Shown: positions 38,519-48,719, counted from the first letter of the stretch. The stretch: DNA of 64,000 nucleotides from Nakazawaea peltata (GCA_001599355.1 BCGQ01000009.1:248001-312000); one strand, 5' to 3'. Notes: generated from the sequence alone by a model not told the origin. Numbers and translations are program-made.

Positions 38519-41245
38519 ATGTCGAAACCTGGTATTACTGACGATCAAGATGCTGCGGCGTTATTGATGTTGTTTCAGAGGCAGTCAAATGTTCCGGCAT
38601 CGGAACAGCCAGAGGCGCCGGAGGCCAAACAAGTCACTGGTGAGGGTGAGGCAATAGCTCAGGCAACAACCCAAGAGACTGCTCCGGAGTCTGCTTCGGA
38701 GAGCGCTCAACCAGCTACTCTCGCATCTGCTCCAGTGTCCGCTCCAGTGTCCGCTCCAGTGTCCGCTCCAGAGATCAAAAGTGAATCCCAGAACATCCCT
38801 TCACAGAACCTCGATCAATCTAAACCTACCAAACCTGACTTATCAAATAATTCAAGTGGATCTTCAGTGCCGCGACTTTCACCTAAAGAAAGTGGGAATA
38901 GCAACTTCTCTACATCACCGGGACCGGCAGCTGCTCTGTTGGCTGGATCATCTGGCAATGGAGGTGTTGATCTGAAGAATCCAAGTAATATCAAACTGAT
39001 GGTCGCTGCTGCTGCTTTGGCAGCTGCTCTGGCAACACCATTTCCCTTAGTGCAGGTGTCTAGAAAGGAGGTAGTTAGTGAGGAGGTGGTAAGTGGAGCA
39101 CAGGTGGTTAGTAAAGCTGAACTGGTGGCTGATTCGCAACCAGTGGCTGAACCCCAAACTGTGGCTAAAACCGAGCCAGTGGCTAAGACCGAGCCAATGG
39201 CTAAGACCGAGCCAATGGCTGATTCGGTGGCTGATTCGGTGGCTGTAGTGGCTCACCCCGAACTAGACGACGACCCCTCAGGCTCAGAATCTTCATCTTC
39301 AGCTCCCGAACCTACTGACTCAGCCGCTCCTCCTACTGCCCCTACCGACACCCCCGACGAATCCTCCTACTACACCGACCCAGACTCAGGAACAATCGGT
39401 TGTGTTTGCGAATACGATCACGATGACGGCTTCACCATCCAATGTGACAGATGTTATAGATGGCAGCATGCAAGCTGTATGGGTATTGAGTCCATGGAAG
39501 AAGTTCCTGAGTTCTACTTATGTTATCTTTGTGATAAATCTCGTAAAGTGAACAAATCCAAAGCTAGAGAAACTCAGAGAGATTTCTTAATGCCTAACAG
39601 TCGTAGAAAGAGACTTAATAGTCTTGATAGTGAAGCACTTCGTGAGGAGATTGTTCTGCAAGTGAGAGCGACGCCTGGGGATTCAGATTCAGATTCGAAG
39701 AGAAGATCTAAGGATTCTTCGGTACCTCAAAGTTCAAGTACAACCACTTCAGCTGGAACAGTCACTACAACTGGAACAACCACTTCAGTTCCTACTTCAA
39801 CTGTAAGTGGAACTTCAGGTGGTGTCAAGACTGGCCGTAAACCCAAACAATTACCTAAAAAAGAGACTCCAGACGCAGTTGATGATTCGGAACTTTTCAC
39901 TAGCTCCAAAGATGGATATAAAACAGCTTATTTCCCACTCAGTAACTCCGAGTTCCGTAATGAAATGACCAAGATATATTTCCAAAGGTTATCAGAGGCT
40001 GCTTCTTCCACTTCTAATAACCTCCCATTCCAACCCGTCCGTGATATCACCTTAAATGAGCTCAAAAAGCGTACCCAGAAAGTGAAATTCACTATCAAGC
40101 CGTTTGGAGATAATCTGAAGATGAGATTCTCGGGATTCTCAAGATTCTCGTTCACCCTCGAAACCTCGGTCTCAGAAGGCGACTTCATCATCCCAATAAT
40201 CGGAGAAATCCAATGGAAACAAGATTATATAGACAACCCATTCAATCATTACAATATTTGGGGGGTTTCCAAGCCGAAAGTGGTGTTCATTCCCAACATT
40301 CCCTTCGCCGTGGACAGCAGATACTCGGGAAATGAACTGAGGTTTATTCGTAGATCGTGTAATCCGACTTGTGAGGTGAAACCAGTCTTAATTAAGAATG
40401 AGAATCGGTTAGTATTTGTCGTGGTACCTTTAAGACCACTTAAAAGTGGCCAAGAAGTCACCTTACCATGGGAATGGGATCCTATCCATCCCATCAACAA
40501 GATAATTGGTGGGAAAACTTTCGATCAGTTAGCCGACGATGAAAAACCGGTATTGGTTCGCTCCATTGAGACCATTTTGAACAGCTGTGAATGTGCTTGT
40601 AGTAATAACAATGAATGTTACTTATACAAGGTGAGAAAATCACTTCTGTATCTCTACAGATCAACCAGGAAAGTCAATATCCCCACCTTTGGTAATAATA
40701 TGAGTAAATATCTGGACGTTTATCGTCAAAGAGATGAGTCTTATTTCATTCCTATCAAAGAGAGATTGGATAGTAGAGATGAGAAGATCAGACTGAGCCA
40801 ATCTGAAAGACAATCGGTCTCTGATCCAAGACATGGAGATTTACTTACCACCGCCAACACCACAGATCTTGAACTGAAGAAAGATTTCATCCTTAGTAAA
40901 CCAAAGACCAATATTTATACTAATATGGACAGTTCGTTGTTGCCATACAAATATCGATTAGCACAGCAAAGTCAAACACTGACCATCGGGATCCAAGGGA
41001 TATCTCAACCTGACCAACTGTCAACTGATATCAACCCAGATACCAATGATATCTCATTAGATCCGTACCCAATTCCAATCCCAATTCTTAAGAAAGTCAC
41101 TACCAGAGTTAGCAGTGTATCAGGAGATATTGGGATTGTTTCTGGCGGTTCAGTATCACTGGTGGCAACGACAGAGACGGCAACTAAACCTCCAATCAAG
41201 AAGAAGATGAGTTTGAAGGATTATATGAAGAGTAAGAAGAAGTGA
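38519..41245 (+). CDS. SET3: Set3-type PHD and SET domain protein
   Basis: 908 codons. A low-complexity N-terminus (Ala/Pro/Glu, tandem repeats) is followed by a PHD finger at about 297-342 (CVCEYDHDDGFTIQCDRC ... WQHASCMG ... CYLC). The SET domain lies at about 520-665 (GDFIIPIIGEI, FIRRSCNPTCEVKP, GQEVTLPWEW). PHD-SET order and the degenerate SET domain match Set3, the core of the Set3C histone deacetylase complex that acts at 5' ends of genes and on meiotic genes. S. cerevisiae Set3 is 751 residues; the extra length is in the N-terminal repeats. Unlike active SET enzymes, catalysis is not expected. Confidence 0.88.
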   Translation: MSKPGITDDQDAAALLMLFQRQSNVPASEQPEAPEAKQVTGEGEAIAQATTQETAPESASESAQPATLASAPVSAPVSAPVSAPEIKSESQNIPSQNLDQSKPTKPDLSNNSSGSSVPRLSPKESGNSNFSTSPGPAAALLAGSSGNGGVDLKNPSNIKLMVAAAALAAALATPFPLVQVSRKEVVSEEVVSGAQVVSKAELVADSQPVAEPQTVAKTEPVAKTEPMAKTEPMADSVADSVAVVAHPELDDDPSGSESSSSAPEPTDSAAPPTAPTDTPDESSYYTDPDSGTIGCVCEYDHDDGFTIQCDRCYRWQHASCMGIESMEEVPEFYLCYLCDKSRKVNKSKARETQRDFLMPNSRRKRLNSLDSEALREEIVLQVRATPGDSDSDSKRRSKDSSVPQSSSTTTSAGTVTTTGTTTSVPTSTVSGTSGGVKTGRKPKQLPKKETPDAVDDSELFTSSKDGYKTAYFPLSNSEFRNEMTKIYFQRLSEAASSTSNNLPFQPVRDITLNELKKRTQKVKFTIKPFGDNLKMRFSGFSRFSFTLETSVSEGDFIIPIIGEIQWKQDYIDNPFNHYNIWGVSKPKVVFIPNIPFAVDSRYSGNELRFIRRSCNPTCEVKPVLIKNENRLVFVVVPLRPLKSGQEVTLPWEWDPIHPINKIIGGKTFDQLADDEKPVLVRSIETILNSCECACSNNNECYLYKVRKSLLYLYRSTRKVNIPTFGNNMSKYLDVYRQRDESYFIPIKERLDSRDEKIRLSQSERQSVSDPRHGDLLTTANTTDLELKKDFILSKPKTNIYTNMDSSLLPYKYRLAQQSQTLTIGIQGISQPDQLSTDINPDTNDISLDPYPIPIPILKKVTTRVSSVSGDIGIVSGGSVSLVATTETATKPPIKKKMSLKDYMKSKKK
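38728..39250. repeat. In-frame tandem repeats in SET3
   Basis: Two arrays: a 12-base unit GCTCCAGTGTCC (three to four copies, 38728-38770, SAPV) and an 18-base unit GTGGCTAAGACCGAGCCA (three copies, 39161-39220, VAKTEP), followed by 12-base GTGGCTGATTCG (two copies). Copies are nearly identical at DNA level, so recent slippage is likely. Confidence 0.8.
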
Positions 41246-41552
41246 TGTATAATAGATGTTACTTAAATAGGAAATTAAGTAATTTCCGTAATAGGTATTC
41301 AAGTATTAATTTAATAAAGAAAATTTATCTTAAATATTCCCGGATTTGGTAGTTGCCCAATACAGTACTCTAAACTCGTATCCAAAAATTCCAAAAATTC
41401 CCTTTAAATATTCCCTAATCAAGTAACACCCCAATTGCCAAATTAAGTAATCAACCCTCGGTGTCGAAAATCGTGTTTATTCAAAGATCATTTAACGATT
41501 TTACTCCTTAAGGTGTATCGTATCAGTGTTTGCATCAGTGTCAGTGCCCATC
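41246..41552. other. Intergenic region SET3 / RSC9
   Basis: 307 bases, AT-rich, with three TTAAGTAA-like or AAGTAAT units and two CCAATAC/CCAATTGCC phrases. No recognised regulatory element and no copy of the main intergenic motif. Confidence 0.4.
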
Positions 41553-43385
41553 ATGTCATATCAAAGATCCACGCGTCAGCGCGTGATGAACTACACTCCC
41601 TCATATTATCAGCAACAGGCTCCTGCCCCATCACAGCCACTGTATCCTTCCCACTACTATAGGAACACGCCCTATCAACCGACTCAACAACAAATCGAAG
41701 AAGAAGAAAGCGCGCTTATCCCAAAACCCATCGCGGTGCCTTCGTTACAAGAACAAGACCAGTACTATGTGAACAAATTAACGTCGAATCGAGTCCCGGG
41801 CCAACATCATTACGCCACCAATTTCAATGGCTCAGGAAACACCGGTTCCTCGTTGAAGAAACGTATTGAGATGGGTTTCCAGAGCGGGATCAAGCTGGAA
41901 ATTGAATATTCATTGAGATCTTTGACCGAGTTCAGTTATTTTAACCCTGCGCTGTTCCTGTTCAAGCAAAATACCTCCGTTTTGAACCAATTAATTGGAT
42001 ATTTGGACTGTACAAAGTTGATTCTGCCTGAATCCATGGCCCCAGAGTTGGCTACGACTAACGATGATCTTCAATTGTCGTTAGATGCGGCATTATCATT
42101 GCGTAATTTCTCTCAGGTGATAGAAAACTCGGCGATTATGTCGGCAAATATCCAATTGAAGGAGATATTGATCAAGATTTTGAACAGTACAGTTGAAAAT
42201 GGTGTTGGATCCGATGAATATGAGCTGATTATCGAGCTCCGTATCTATGCTCTTGATATTGTCGAGTCTATCTCTTCATACATGTCGTTTGCTCCTAAAG
42301 ATGACCCATTGTTTTGTTCGTTATTGAGCATTTTGTCTAGTACTGAAGATCGTAGTTTGATCGTTTCTGTGTTAAGATCTATGTCTAGACTTCTTATAAG
42401 GACATCGACAGATGCACCAAGTTCGGCTGACAATATTTCCGAGGATGTTTTAGATCAAATCTCATCTTATTTACTCATTTCGTCACCGTTATCTATTCCA
42501 GATCCTGGAAATGACGAGCTTCTTTTGGCTTCTTTGGATTTCATTTATCAATATTGTCTTGCAGGAGAAGAAAGAGTCACCAAATTGATACTGTCGTACG
42601 AAAGAGCCAAGTTATTGAGTACTGTTTTACCAAAATTATTGACTCATGGGATTACCGATGTTCCTTCTGAGGTTGTAGATGCTGTGAAGTCCAACAGAAG
42701 TTTGAAATTGATCCGTAGAGTTAAGAGACAAGTCCCTAATAAGATTCCTATTTTGGATGAGCTGCTTTTGAATGAGATAAATGAATTTGAAGAGCCGGAA
42801 AGAGCTACAGCTTGGATGAGATGTTGTTATGAACCTTCAGAAAAGGAAGAAGTGACTCAAATCTCTTTATGGAAGGCCTATGAAGCTCAATTTTCGGTCC
42901 CAAAAGATGCTCAAACTGAAAATTACAAGAAATTATTACCTGCTGTTGACTTTATTAAGAATGTTTCAAACGCATTCCCTCATTCTTCGGCTAAAGTTAT
43001 TCATCTTGATAACGAAGGATCACGTAGATTTGTCATTACCGGAATACAACCAAGACCTTTTGCTCTGAGTGTGGAAATTGGTAATATCGATGCTCAAAAG
43101 AGTCCTGATCTGACTGATCCTGATACCGATGATGAAGATGAGGTCATTGAGGATGTAGACCACTCTGAACAAAGACCATTTGACTTGGTCAATTATGGAG
43201 ATAACGAAAAGATCGGTTTGAATGAGATTAATACTTCTTCGGCATTGCTAATGAACTCGATCGTTAAGACAGAACAAGGATATCGTCTTTTCAGTGGGAA
43301 GAAAGATGAGTTATTATCAAAGGCTATGGTTCTTCCAGCTTTGTTTTCTCATATTTACGAGAGTTTGGATTACTTAGATTACTAA
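41553..43385 (+). CDS. RSC9: Rsc9, subunit of the RSC chromatin remodeller
   Basis: 610 codons from the ATG at 41553 (the frame is open further upstream without an ATG). After a Gln/Tyr/Pro-rich start, NKLTSNRVPGQ begins a helical-repeat region. Near residues 435-510 lie EEVTQISLWKAYEAQF, DFIKNVSNAFPHSSA and SRRFVITGIQPR, the RFX-like block shared by Rsc9 and ARID2. RSC slides and ejects nucleosomes at promoters, and Rsc9 contributes DNA contact. An acidic stretch (DPDTDDEDEVIEDVD) follows. S. cerevisiae Rsc9 is 581 residues. Confidence 0.88.
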   Translation: MSYQRSTRQRVMNYTPSYYQQQAPAPSQPLYPSHYYRNTPYQPTQQQIEEEESALIPKPIAVPSLQEQDQYYVNKLTSNRVPGQHHYATNFNGSGNTGSSLKKRIEMGFQSGIKLEIEYSLRSLTEFSYFNPALFLFKQNTSVLNQLIGYLDCTKLILPESMAPELATTNDDLQLSLDAALSLRNFSQVIENSAIMSANIQLKEILIKILNSTVENGVGSDEYELIIELRIYALDIVESISSYMSFAPKDDPLFCSLLSILSSTEDRSLIVSVLRSMSRLLIRTSTDAPSSADNISEDVLDQISSYLLISSPLSIPDPGNDELLLASLDFIYQYCLAGEERVTKLILSYERAKLLSTVLPKLLTHGITDVPSEVVDAVKSNRSLKLIRRVKRQVPNKIPILDELLLNEINEFEEPERATAWMRCCYEPSEKEEVTQISLWKAYEAQFSVPKDAQTENYKKLLPAVDFIKNVSNAFPHSSAKVIHLDNEGSRRFVITGIQPRPFALSVEIGNIDAQKSPDLTDPDTDDEDEVIEDVDHSEQRPFDLVNYGDNEKIGLNEINTSSALLMNSIVKTEQGYRLFSGKKDELLSKAMVLPALFSHIYESLDYLDY

Positions 43386-43419
43386 GGTGGATCACTTGCA
43401 CTAAGGTGGATCACTTGCA
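43382..43419. repeat. Perfect 19-base tandem duplication at the RSC9 stop codon
   Basis: CTAAGGTGGATCACTTGCA occurs twice in direct succession (43382-43400 and 43401-43419). The first copy contains the RSC9 stop TAA. Further down, CCGTGGATAC-like units repeat at 43486-43515. Confidence 0.9.
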
Positions 43420-43596
43420 ACAATTACTGCGTACTATAAGGTACTTAGAGATACTATAGTGGACTACTGACCCACTAGAGTATACTTGACCACCACCGTG
43501 GATACTTCCGTGGATACCTCCGTAGATTACTACAGCACATTTCCTACATTTTAACTAACTTTAATGAGATTGTACAATTATTTAGATAAAAGTAGA

Positions 43597-44073
43597 TCAT
43601 TTAGAGGCTGGCAGTTGCAGTTGTTGCAGTTGTTGCTGCTCTTGTACCTTAACTTGTAATGCTCCCTGTACACGTTGTAACAAACTATATTTCTCCCCAA
43701 TAATGCCTTGGATTTGCTCACTATTCTTATTCAATTTGGCAATACGATCACCATAGAACTTCTTACTGCTGTCGACGTCCTTCTCTACGTAATAACCGGT
43801 CCCGATATCGACTAAGAAACGGTCTTTTTGCTCAATTCTGCCAGGCACATACAATGAGGCCGACAATGGGATCAATAATTCGTGTTTTTCTTCTTCGTTC
43901 GTACAGGAAACTTGTTCGATATTCCCAATGCAATCCTGGAAAGTCTGCTTGGCTTTAGAAAGAGCTTGGGAAGAGGTCTGGAAATGTTCTAATTCGGCTT
44001 GTAAATCTTGTTGTAACTCGAGCAACTGTTGAGGGGCGAGCTTATTCAACTCTATTTTGGAATTTGATGACAT
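43597..44073 (-). CDS. GIM5: Prefoldin subunit 5
   Basis: 158 codons. Two coiled-coil helices flank a beta-hairpin region with ELLIPLSASLYVPGRI and VDIGTGYYVEKD, which are the alpha-prefoldin signature of Gim5/Pfd5. Prefoldin hands unfolded actin and tubulin to CCT in the cytosol. The C-terminus is Gln/Leu-rich (QEQQQLQQLQLP), encoded by GTTGCA-type repeats (43609-43640). Divergent from RAD10 with 255 bp between the ATGs. Confidence 0.9.
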   Translation of the reverse strand: MSSNSKIELNKLAPQQLLELQQDLQAELEHFQTSSQALSKAKQTFQDCIGNIEQVSCTNEEEKHELLIPLSASLYVPGRIEQKDRFLVDIGTGYYVEKDVDSSKKFYGDRIAKLNKNSEQIQGIIGEKYSLLQRVQGALQVKVQEQQQLQQLQLPASK

Positions 44074-44161
44074 GGTGTACCTGTGAGACTTAACTGAGTG
44101 ATAGTGAACTGGTGATCTCCTGGCGGATATGGATAATTTTCAGTTCGACGCGGAGAAGATT

Positions 44162-44245
44162 TGGGTCGATTTTTTCTCCATATTTTGCTCTTTTGGAGAA
44201 CCCTCGAGGGTGAATTTGGGTCGATTTTCTTAATATTTTGCTCTT
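44162..44245. repeat. Imperfect 30-base direct repeat in the GIM5/RAD10 promoter
   Basis: TGGGTCGATTTT followed by ATATTTTGCTCTT occurs at about 44162-44192 and again at about 44217-44245, 55 bases apart. The ATTTTGCTC end is a variant of the intergenic motif (reverse GAGCAAAAT). Near the RAD10 ATG the phrase TCGATGAG occurs twice (44304 and 44315). Confidence 0.6.
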
Positions 44246-44328
44246 GGATCCAAAACTCCTCTGCGCGTTTGGAGAAGATTCAAGTTTAGATTTTCTCCAG
44301 ATGTCGATGAGGTCTCGATGAGATAGCA

Positions 44329-45414
44329 ATGTCCGCGGAGAAGGAACCAACAGATACGACGTCGTTTGCCAGTATTTTACTGGGCGTTAAACGACTCAGA
44401 GATGACGGAGAATCAACTGCAATTGAGCTGAGACTCAATCAAGCTGCCCCTGTGCTGGAGCCTGCTCCAGTTCAGTCAAGAATCGCCCCCAAACCATTTA
44501 CTGAAGGCGTTAAGGTGACGCCTGCCGTGAAAAATGCCCAAAAACGTGTTGAACTGGCGACATCTTTGATGCCAGGAGGTGGTGACTCCCGTCCTTCTAG
44601 CACTACCAGATACCAGAAACCTCAATATGACCGGAATTTCCTCAATAACAACTCAAGGAGAACCACATTCTCAAATATCCAGGTGAGTCCATCACAAAAG
44701 GGCAACCCTTTGCTCCCGGCATTGAAGACAGGGTACGAATTTAATGAAAAGTTGAGAGAATGTGACTATTTAGTCAACTCGGTGACCTTTCTCTTGTTCA
44801 TCTCTTTGAAATATCATAAGTTACACCCAGAATATATCTACAATAGAATAAAGAAATTGAACGGATCGAGAGGTTATGGAGGAGTGAATAATAATATGAA
44901 ATTACTTTTATGTTTGGTGGATGTTGAGAATAATGATGAGATTGTTAAGGAATTGAATAAGATATGTCTCCTAAATGATTTGACTTTGATTTTGGCTTGG
45001 AGTTTTGATGAGTGTGCAAATTATCTTACCTACCTCAAAAGATTGGAAAATAGCAATCAGCACACTTCAATCAGGGGAGCTTCTAATGAAGATGATTATT
45101 TCCAAGCATTGACCAACACTTTAACTTCCAGTAGGCAGGTCAATAAGACCGACCTGCTCAATTTGATAGCTAAGTACGGAACTTTTAAAGACTTGGTCAC
45201 TAAGGCTAATGAGGAAGAATTACTTGAAGTACAGGGAATGGGTCAAGTGAAAGTACAAAAATTCTTGACAAATTTAGATCTGAATTTTATTCTTAATAAA
45301 GATTATGGGGAAAGGCCTAAGAAAGAGCCACTGTTGGTCGCTGGTACGACTACAGATCCCGGTGATACTGATTTGGATGATGAATATGAACTGTTCATGA
45401 AATCACTTTCATAA
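44329..45414 (+). CDS. RAD10: Rad10 (ERCC1), subunit of the structure-specific DNA endonuclease
   Basis: 361 codons. The central domain (about 122-245) reads GNPLLPALKTGYEFNEKLREC ... FLLFISLKYHKLHPEYI, the ERCC1 core that binds single-stranded DNA. A C-terminal helix-hairpin-helix pair follows (LLNLIAKYGTFKDLVTKA, LLEVQGMGQVKVQKFL), which dimerises with Rad1. Rad1-Rad10 cuts 5' of lesions in nucleotide-excision repair and removes 3' flaps in single-strand annealing. The protein is longer than S. cerevisiae Rad10 (210 residues) by an N-terminal tail of about 115 residues. Its last six bases overlap the end of the opposite gene. Confidence 0.9.
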   Translation: MSAEKEPTDTTSFASILLGVKRLRDDGESTAIELRLNQAAPVLEPAPVQSRIAPKPFTEGVKVTPAVKNAQKRVELATSLMPGGGDSRPSSTTRYQKPQYDRNFLNNNSRRTTFSNIQVSPSQKGNPLLPALKTGYEFNEKLRECDYLVNSVTFLLFISLKYHKLHPEYIYNRIKKLNGSRGYGGVNNNMKLLLCLVDVENNDEIVKELNKICLLNDLTLILAWSFDECANYLTYLKRLENSNQHTSIRGASNEDDYFQALTNTLTSSRQVNKTDLLNLIAKYGTFKDLVTKANEEELLEVQGMGQVKVQKFLTNLDLNFILNKDYGERPKKEPLLVAGTTTDPGDTDLDDEYELFMKSLS

Positions 45415-46728
45415 ATCGAAAAATTTCTTATGATTGGAGATGATTTTGAGTTTCTTCTTGACTCCTCCAAGACTCTCTGTAGTTTTATCTTCATTGTTAA
45501 TGTATATCTTTCTTTTTAAACGGTACGAGTAAAGTTGAAGTCTTGTTTGTTTGGTTCGTTCTTTCCACATTTGGGTTAATCCGTAGTTCATAGCCAGTGG
45601 AGGGTCACTTTCTAACATGCGGAATGGAAATCCCACTACTTTGTAGTCTAATACTATACAATTAGATGAAGATGACACCAGATTGGGTCTCAAATTCCTA
45701 GAAATATGATAAGACTTGAGAGAAGTATCAAATTTCACATGTTCAGAAAGCTCTAATTGTTCCCAATGATCTACCTTGAGTTTATCAAACGCAGATTCTA
45801 TATAGTAGAGAGATGAGATTGATGTAGCCATTTTCATGAGTGATAAAATACATGTACTCGAGACGGATGTCCCTGAAAGACAAAGCAGTTGCAATGAGGA
45901 CCATTTTCCTAATTTCAAATTCATAATCCAGTTATGAATGACTGAGTCATCTATATCTTTTAAGTTACTGCAATTCAAGAAACCTAAATTTCGAAGCTTT
46001 GTTAAATCGAGGTAAAAATCACGTCTTTCCATCTTGATCACGGAGTTCAAAGATGAAATATCCAACACGACAACATTATCAAACCCATTAGCATGAAGAG
46101 ATGTTGGGAATCCACATGCATTCCAAGCAATTGTCTCTAATCGATGTTTTTTATTATTGAGGATCTTATCAACTATGAGCTGTGTTCTAGTTTCATTTCT
46201 ATCCATTACAACTCCGGATGCTTTTCTCAATCTCAAATGAGCTTTGAATTCTTCACGATCTCCAAATCTTTTCAGAAACATCAGGAATATCGAAGGAGAA
46301 TCCAACTCATTCCATAAAATCAATTCCCATACAGTATCCCATATCTGCCAGTCTCCAACTTTAAGATGAGCCGGGGTCAATGAGTCTGTTTCTCGCACTA
46401 GCAGGACTGAAGCTTGATATTTCAAGCTCAGAATCCTTCCCACATCCTTCCGTTTGGGCACTATTAACTGTTCTTTATAGTATGGTTTGACTTGATGGAA
46501 TTGATACGAAGGATGATCCGAGGCATCGTCAGTAGAAGCCCCAATCTTAGCTAATCTCAGCTCATTTTCCTCAACCAAATGAGTATCATTCCGTTGCTCA
46601 TTACGTCCAATTCTCCTTGCCTTCAGTATCTGAGATCTCCAGAGGCTATTTCTCCCTTTGCCACTGCGCCTTTTCCTCTTCATCTTCTCCACATTATCAT
46701 CATCCCATCGCGCATCTAACGCGTACAT
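45409..46728 (-). CDS. Unrecognised protein with leucine-rich-repeat-like segments
   Basis: 439 codons from the ATG at 46728 (a longer frame would need GTG). The N-terminus is basic (KMKRKRRSGKGRNSLWRSQ), a possible nuclear signal. Middle segments such as NVVVLDISSLNSV, LTKLRNLGFLNCSNLKDIDD and LQLLCLSGTSVSSTCILSLM follow the spacing of irregular leucine-rich repeats, as in F-box/LRR proteins. No F-box is obvious. The C-terminus is Lys-rich. I do not recognise an orthologue. It overlaps RAD10 tail to tail by six bases, with the stop codons inside each other's last codons. Confidence 0.6.
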   Translation of the reverse strand: MYALDARWDDDNVEKMKRKRRSGKGRNSLWRSQILKARRIGRNEQRNDTHLVEENELRLAKIGASTDDASDHPSYQFHQVKPYYKEQLIVPKRKDVGRILSLKYQASVLLVRETDSLTPAHLKVGDWQIWDTVWELILWNELDSPSIFLMFLKRFGDREEFKAHLRLRKASGVVMDRNETRTQLIVDKILNNKKHRLETIAWNACGFPTSLHANGFDNVVVLDISSLNSVIKMERRDFYLDLTKLRNLGFLNCSNLKDIDDSVIHNWIMNLKLGKWSSLQLLCLSGTSVSSTCILSLMKMATSISSLYYIESAFDKLKVDHWEQLELSEHVKFDTSLKSYHISRNLRPNLVSSSSNCIVLDYKVVGFPFRMLESDPPLAMNYGLTQMWKERTKQTRLQLYSYRLKRKIYINNEDKTTESLGGVKKKLKIISNHKKFFDL

Positions 46729-47126
46729 TAAATTTTTCACCCATATTAAATGCGCAATACTTAAGAAAACTAATAATACTCGAGATCGATTCTATTAATA
46801 AATAAGCTTAAAAAGACGTTGAGCTAAGACGATGCATAAGCGAACCGTTGGAGGGACCTGCGGGGCAATATCCTCATAATTTCATTCATTCTCACTAATT
46901 AGGCCTTGAAAATCCTATTTTCCGTCCTTGCCATCAACATTTCCCTAAATGGCCCAATGACGCCCCTTTGCAAATTTTCACACCACATTAGTCTCAAACC
47001 CTAATAAATTTCGAATCTGGAAAAGTCCGGCTACGATTTATTTTTCCCCCTAATATTTTTTCAAGCTTCGTATTTGTATAAATAAGACCATATCTGAGAC
47101 CCAATTGAATTACAAGAGATATAGAG
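46729..47126. promoter_or_regulatory. Divergent promoter LRR-like gene / ALO1
   Basis: 398 bases. A TATA box (TATAAATA, 47077-47084) stands 43 bases before the ALO1 ATG. A Tbf1-like AAACCCTAA lies at 46996-47004. No intergenic motif copy is present. Confidence 0.6.
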
Positions 47127-48719
47127 ATGTCAACTGGATCTATTCCTCGTAGTGTGGTCGGTTTTGCCGTACCAAAGATATTCTCCACTTGGGCTGGAAC
47201 TTTCTCCTGTAAACCCCTGGGGTATTTCCAACCGGAGACCATCGACCAAATTATCACATTAGTAAAATCGGCTAGAGAATCCAAAAAGACTTTGATGGTC
47301 GTGGGTTCTGGGCACTCTCCTTCGTTTATGCACATCACTAAGGATTGGATTGCGAATCTTGACAAATTCCAGAAGATTATTGAAGTCAAGCCTCACGAAT
47401 CGGGCAAATACACCGATGTTACCGTCGAAGCAGGTATTAGAATTTACCAATTGAATGAGTTCTTGGCCACTAAAGGTTTACTGATTCAAAACTTGGGTTC
47501 CATTTCTGAACAGTCCATTGCTGGTATTATCTCCACCGGTACTCACGGATCTTCTCCTTATCATGGATTAGTCTCATCTCAAATCGTTGACTTGACCTTA
47601 GTCAACGGTAAAGGTGAATTAGTCAAATGCTCTCCACATGAGAATCAAGATTTGTTCAGAGGTGCCTGTTTGGGTTTGGGTAAGTTGGGTTTGATTGCAT
47701 ACGCCACCATTAGAACTGTCCCTCGTTATCAAATCAAATCCACTCAAGAAGTTATCTCATTCGATACCTTGTTAAAAGTATGGGACACTGTCTGGACTGA
47801 GAAGGAGTTCCTCAGAATCTGGTGGTTCCCTTACACCAAGAGATGTATTTTATGGAGAGCATCTAAATCTGAAGAACCTCTTTCTCTGCCAAGAAGCTCT
47901 TGGTATGGAACCAAGTTCGGAAGATTCTTCTACGAGTCCTTGTTGTGGATATCTGTTCATATCTTCCCTAGATTTACTCCTTACGTTGAAAGATTTGTAT
48001 TTGGTAGACAATACGGTTTGACCGAGACTATTGGTCGTGGTGATGTCGCTGTTCAAGAGTCAGTTGATGGTTTAAATATGGATTGTTTATTCTCTCAATT
48101 CGTCAACGAATGGGCTGCTCCATTGACCAACGGTCCAGAAATCTTAAGATCCTTAGAACGTTCCATTGACGCTGCTGCCAAGAGTGGAGATTTCTATGTC
48201 CATGCTCCAATTGAAGTCCGTTGTTCTAACACTACAGTCTCTGGTTCATTAGAAGACCCAGATGTCTCGGCAAGAACCACTGTCTCGGCAGGTGCTGTCA
48301 CTGGTAACAATTTACGCCCATTATTAGACAACACTCCAAAATTAAAGTACGTTCCACAAGATTCCGTCACTAACTCTCAATTGACTTTATACATCAACGC
48401 TACAATGTACAGACCTTTCCGTACCAATTCGCCAATTGGAAAGTGGTACCAAATTTTCGAAGAGACTTTGGACGCTGCGGGAGGAAGACCTCATTGGGCT
48501 AAAAATTTCATTGGAAAGAAAGAATATTTACCTGAGTCTCAAATTAAAGAATCATATCATGATGGTGAAATGATCGGGTTTGCAAAGAAGATGGACGAAT
48601 GGTTAGGTGATGACCTCAAGAAGTTCAAGGAATTGAGAAGAGAGCAAGACCCAGACGGAGTCTTCTTAAGTGGTAAGAGATGGGCTGTTATTAACGGTAT
48701 TGTCGACGATACCGACTAA
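47127..48719 (+). CDS. ALO1: D-arabinono-1,4-lactone oxidase
   Basis: 530 codons. The VAO-type FAD domain has VVGSGHSPS, whose His carries the covalent FAD, and NLGSISEQSIAGIISTGTHG. The C-terminal ALO domain includes RIWWFPYTKRC and GRPHWAKNF and ends EQDPDGVFLSGKRWAVINGI. The enzyme makes the last step of D-erythroascorbate synthesis in the mitochondrial outer membrane, with H2O2 formed. Codon 119 is CTG (47481-47483) where family members read GLAIQNLGS, again an Ala position. Codon use is otherwise biased (few CTG), suggesting good expression. PGA3 follows on the same strand 176 bp downstream. Confidence 0.95.
   Translation: MSTGSIPRSVVGFAVPKIFSTWAGTFSCKPLGYFQPETIDQIITLVKSARESKKTLMVVGSGHSPSFMHITKDWIANLDKFQKIIEVKPHESGKYTDVTVEAGIRIYQLNEFLATKGLLIQNLGSISEQSIAGIISTGTHGSSPYHGLVSSQIVDLTLVNGKGELVKCSPHENQDLFRGACLGLGKLGLIAYATIRTVPRYQIKSTQEVISFDTLLKVWDTVWTEKEFLRIWWFPYTKRCILWRASKSEEPLSLPRSSWYGTKFGRFFYESLLWISVHIFPRFTPYVERFVFGRQYGLTETIGRGDVAVQESVDGLNMDCLFSQFVNEWAAPLTNGPEILRSLERSIDAAAKSGDFYVHAPIEVRCSNTTVSGSLEDPDVSARTTVSAGAVTGNNLRPLLDNTPKLKYVPQDSVTNSQLTLYINATMYRPFRTNSPIGKWYQIFEETLDAAGGRPHWAKNFIGKKEYLPESQIKESYHDGEMIGFAKKMDEWLGDDLKKFKELRREQDPDGVFLSGKRWAVINGIVDDTD

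Noticed and set aside
41526-41552. N-terminal extensions of RSC9 and likewise of the genes at 18508, 46728, 56067 and 58477
   Set aside because: They would begin at GTG or TTG; the first ATG gives family-like starts.
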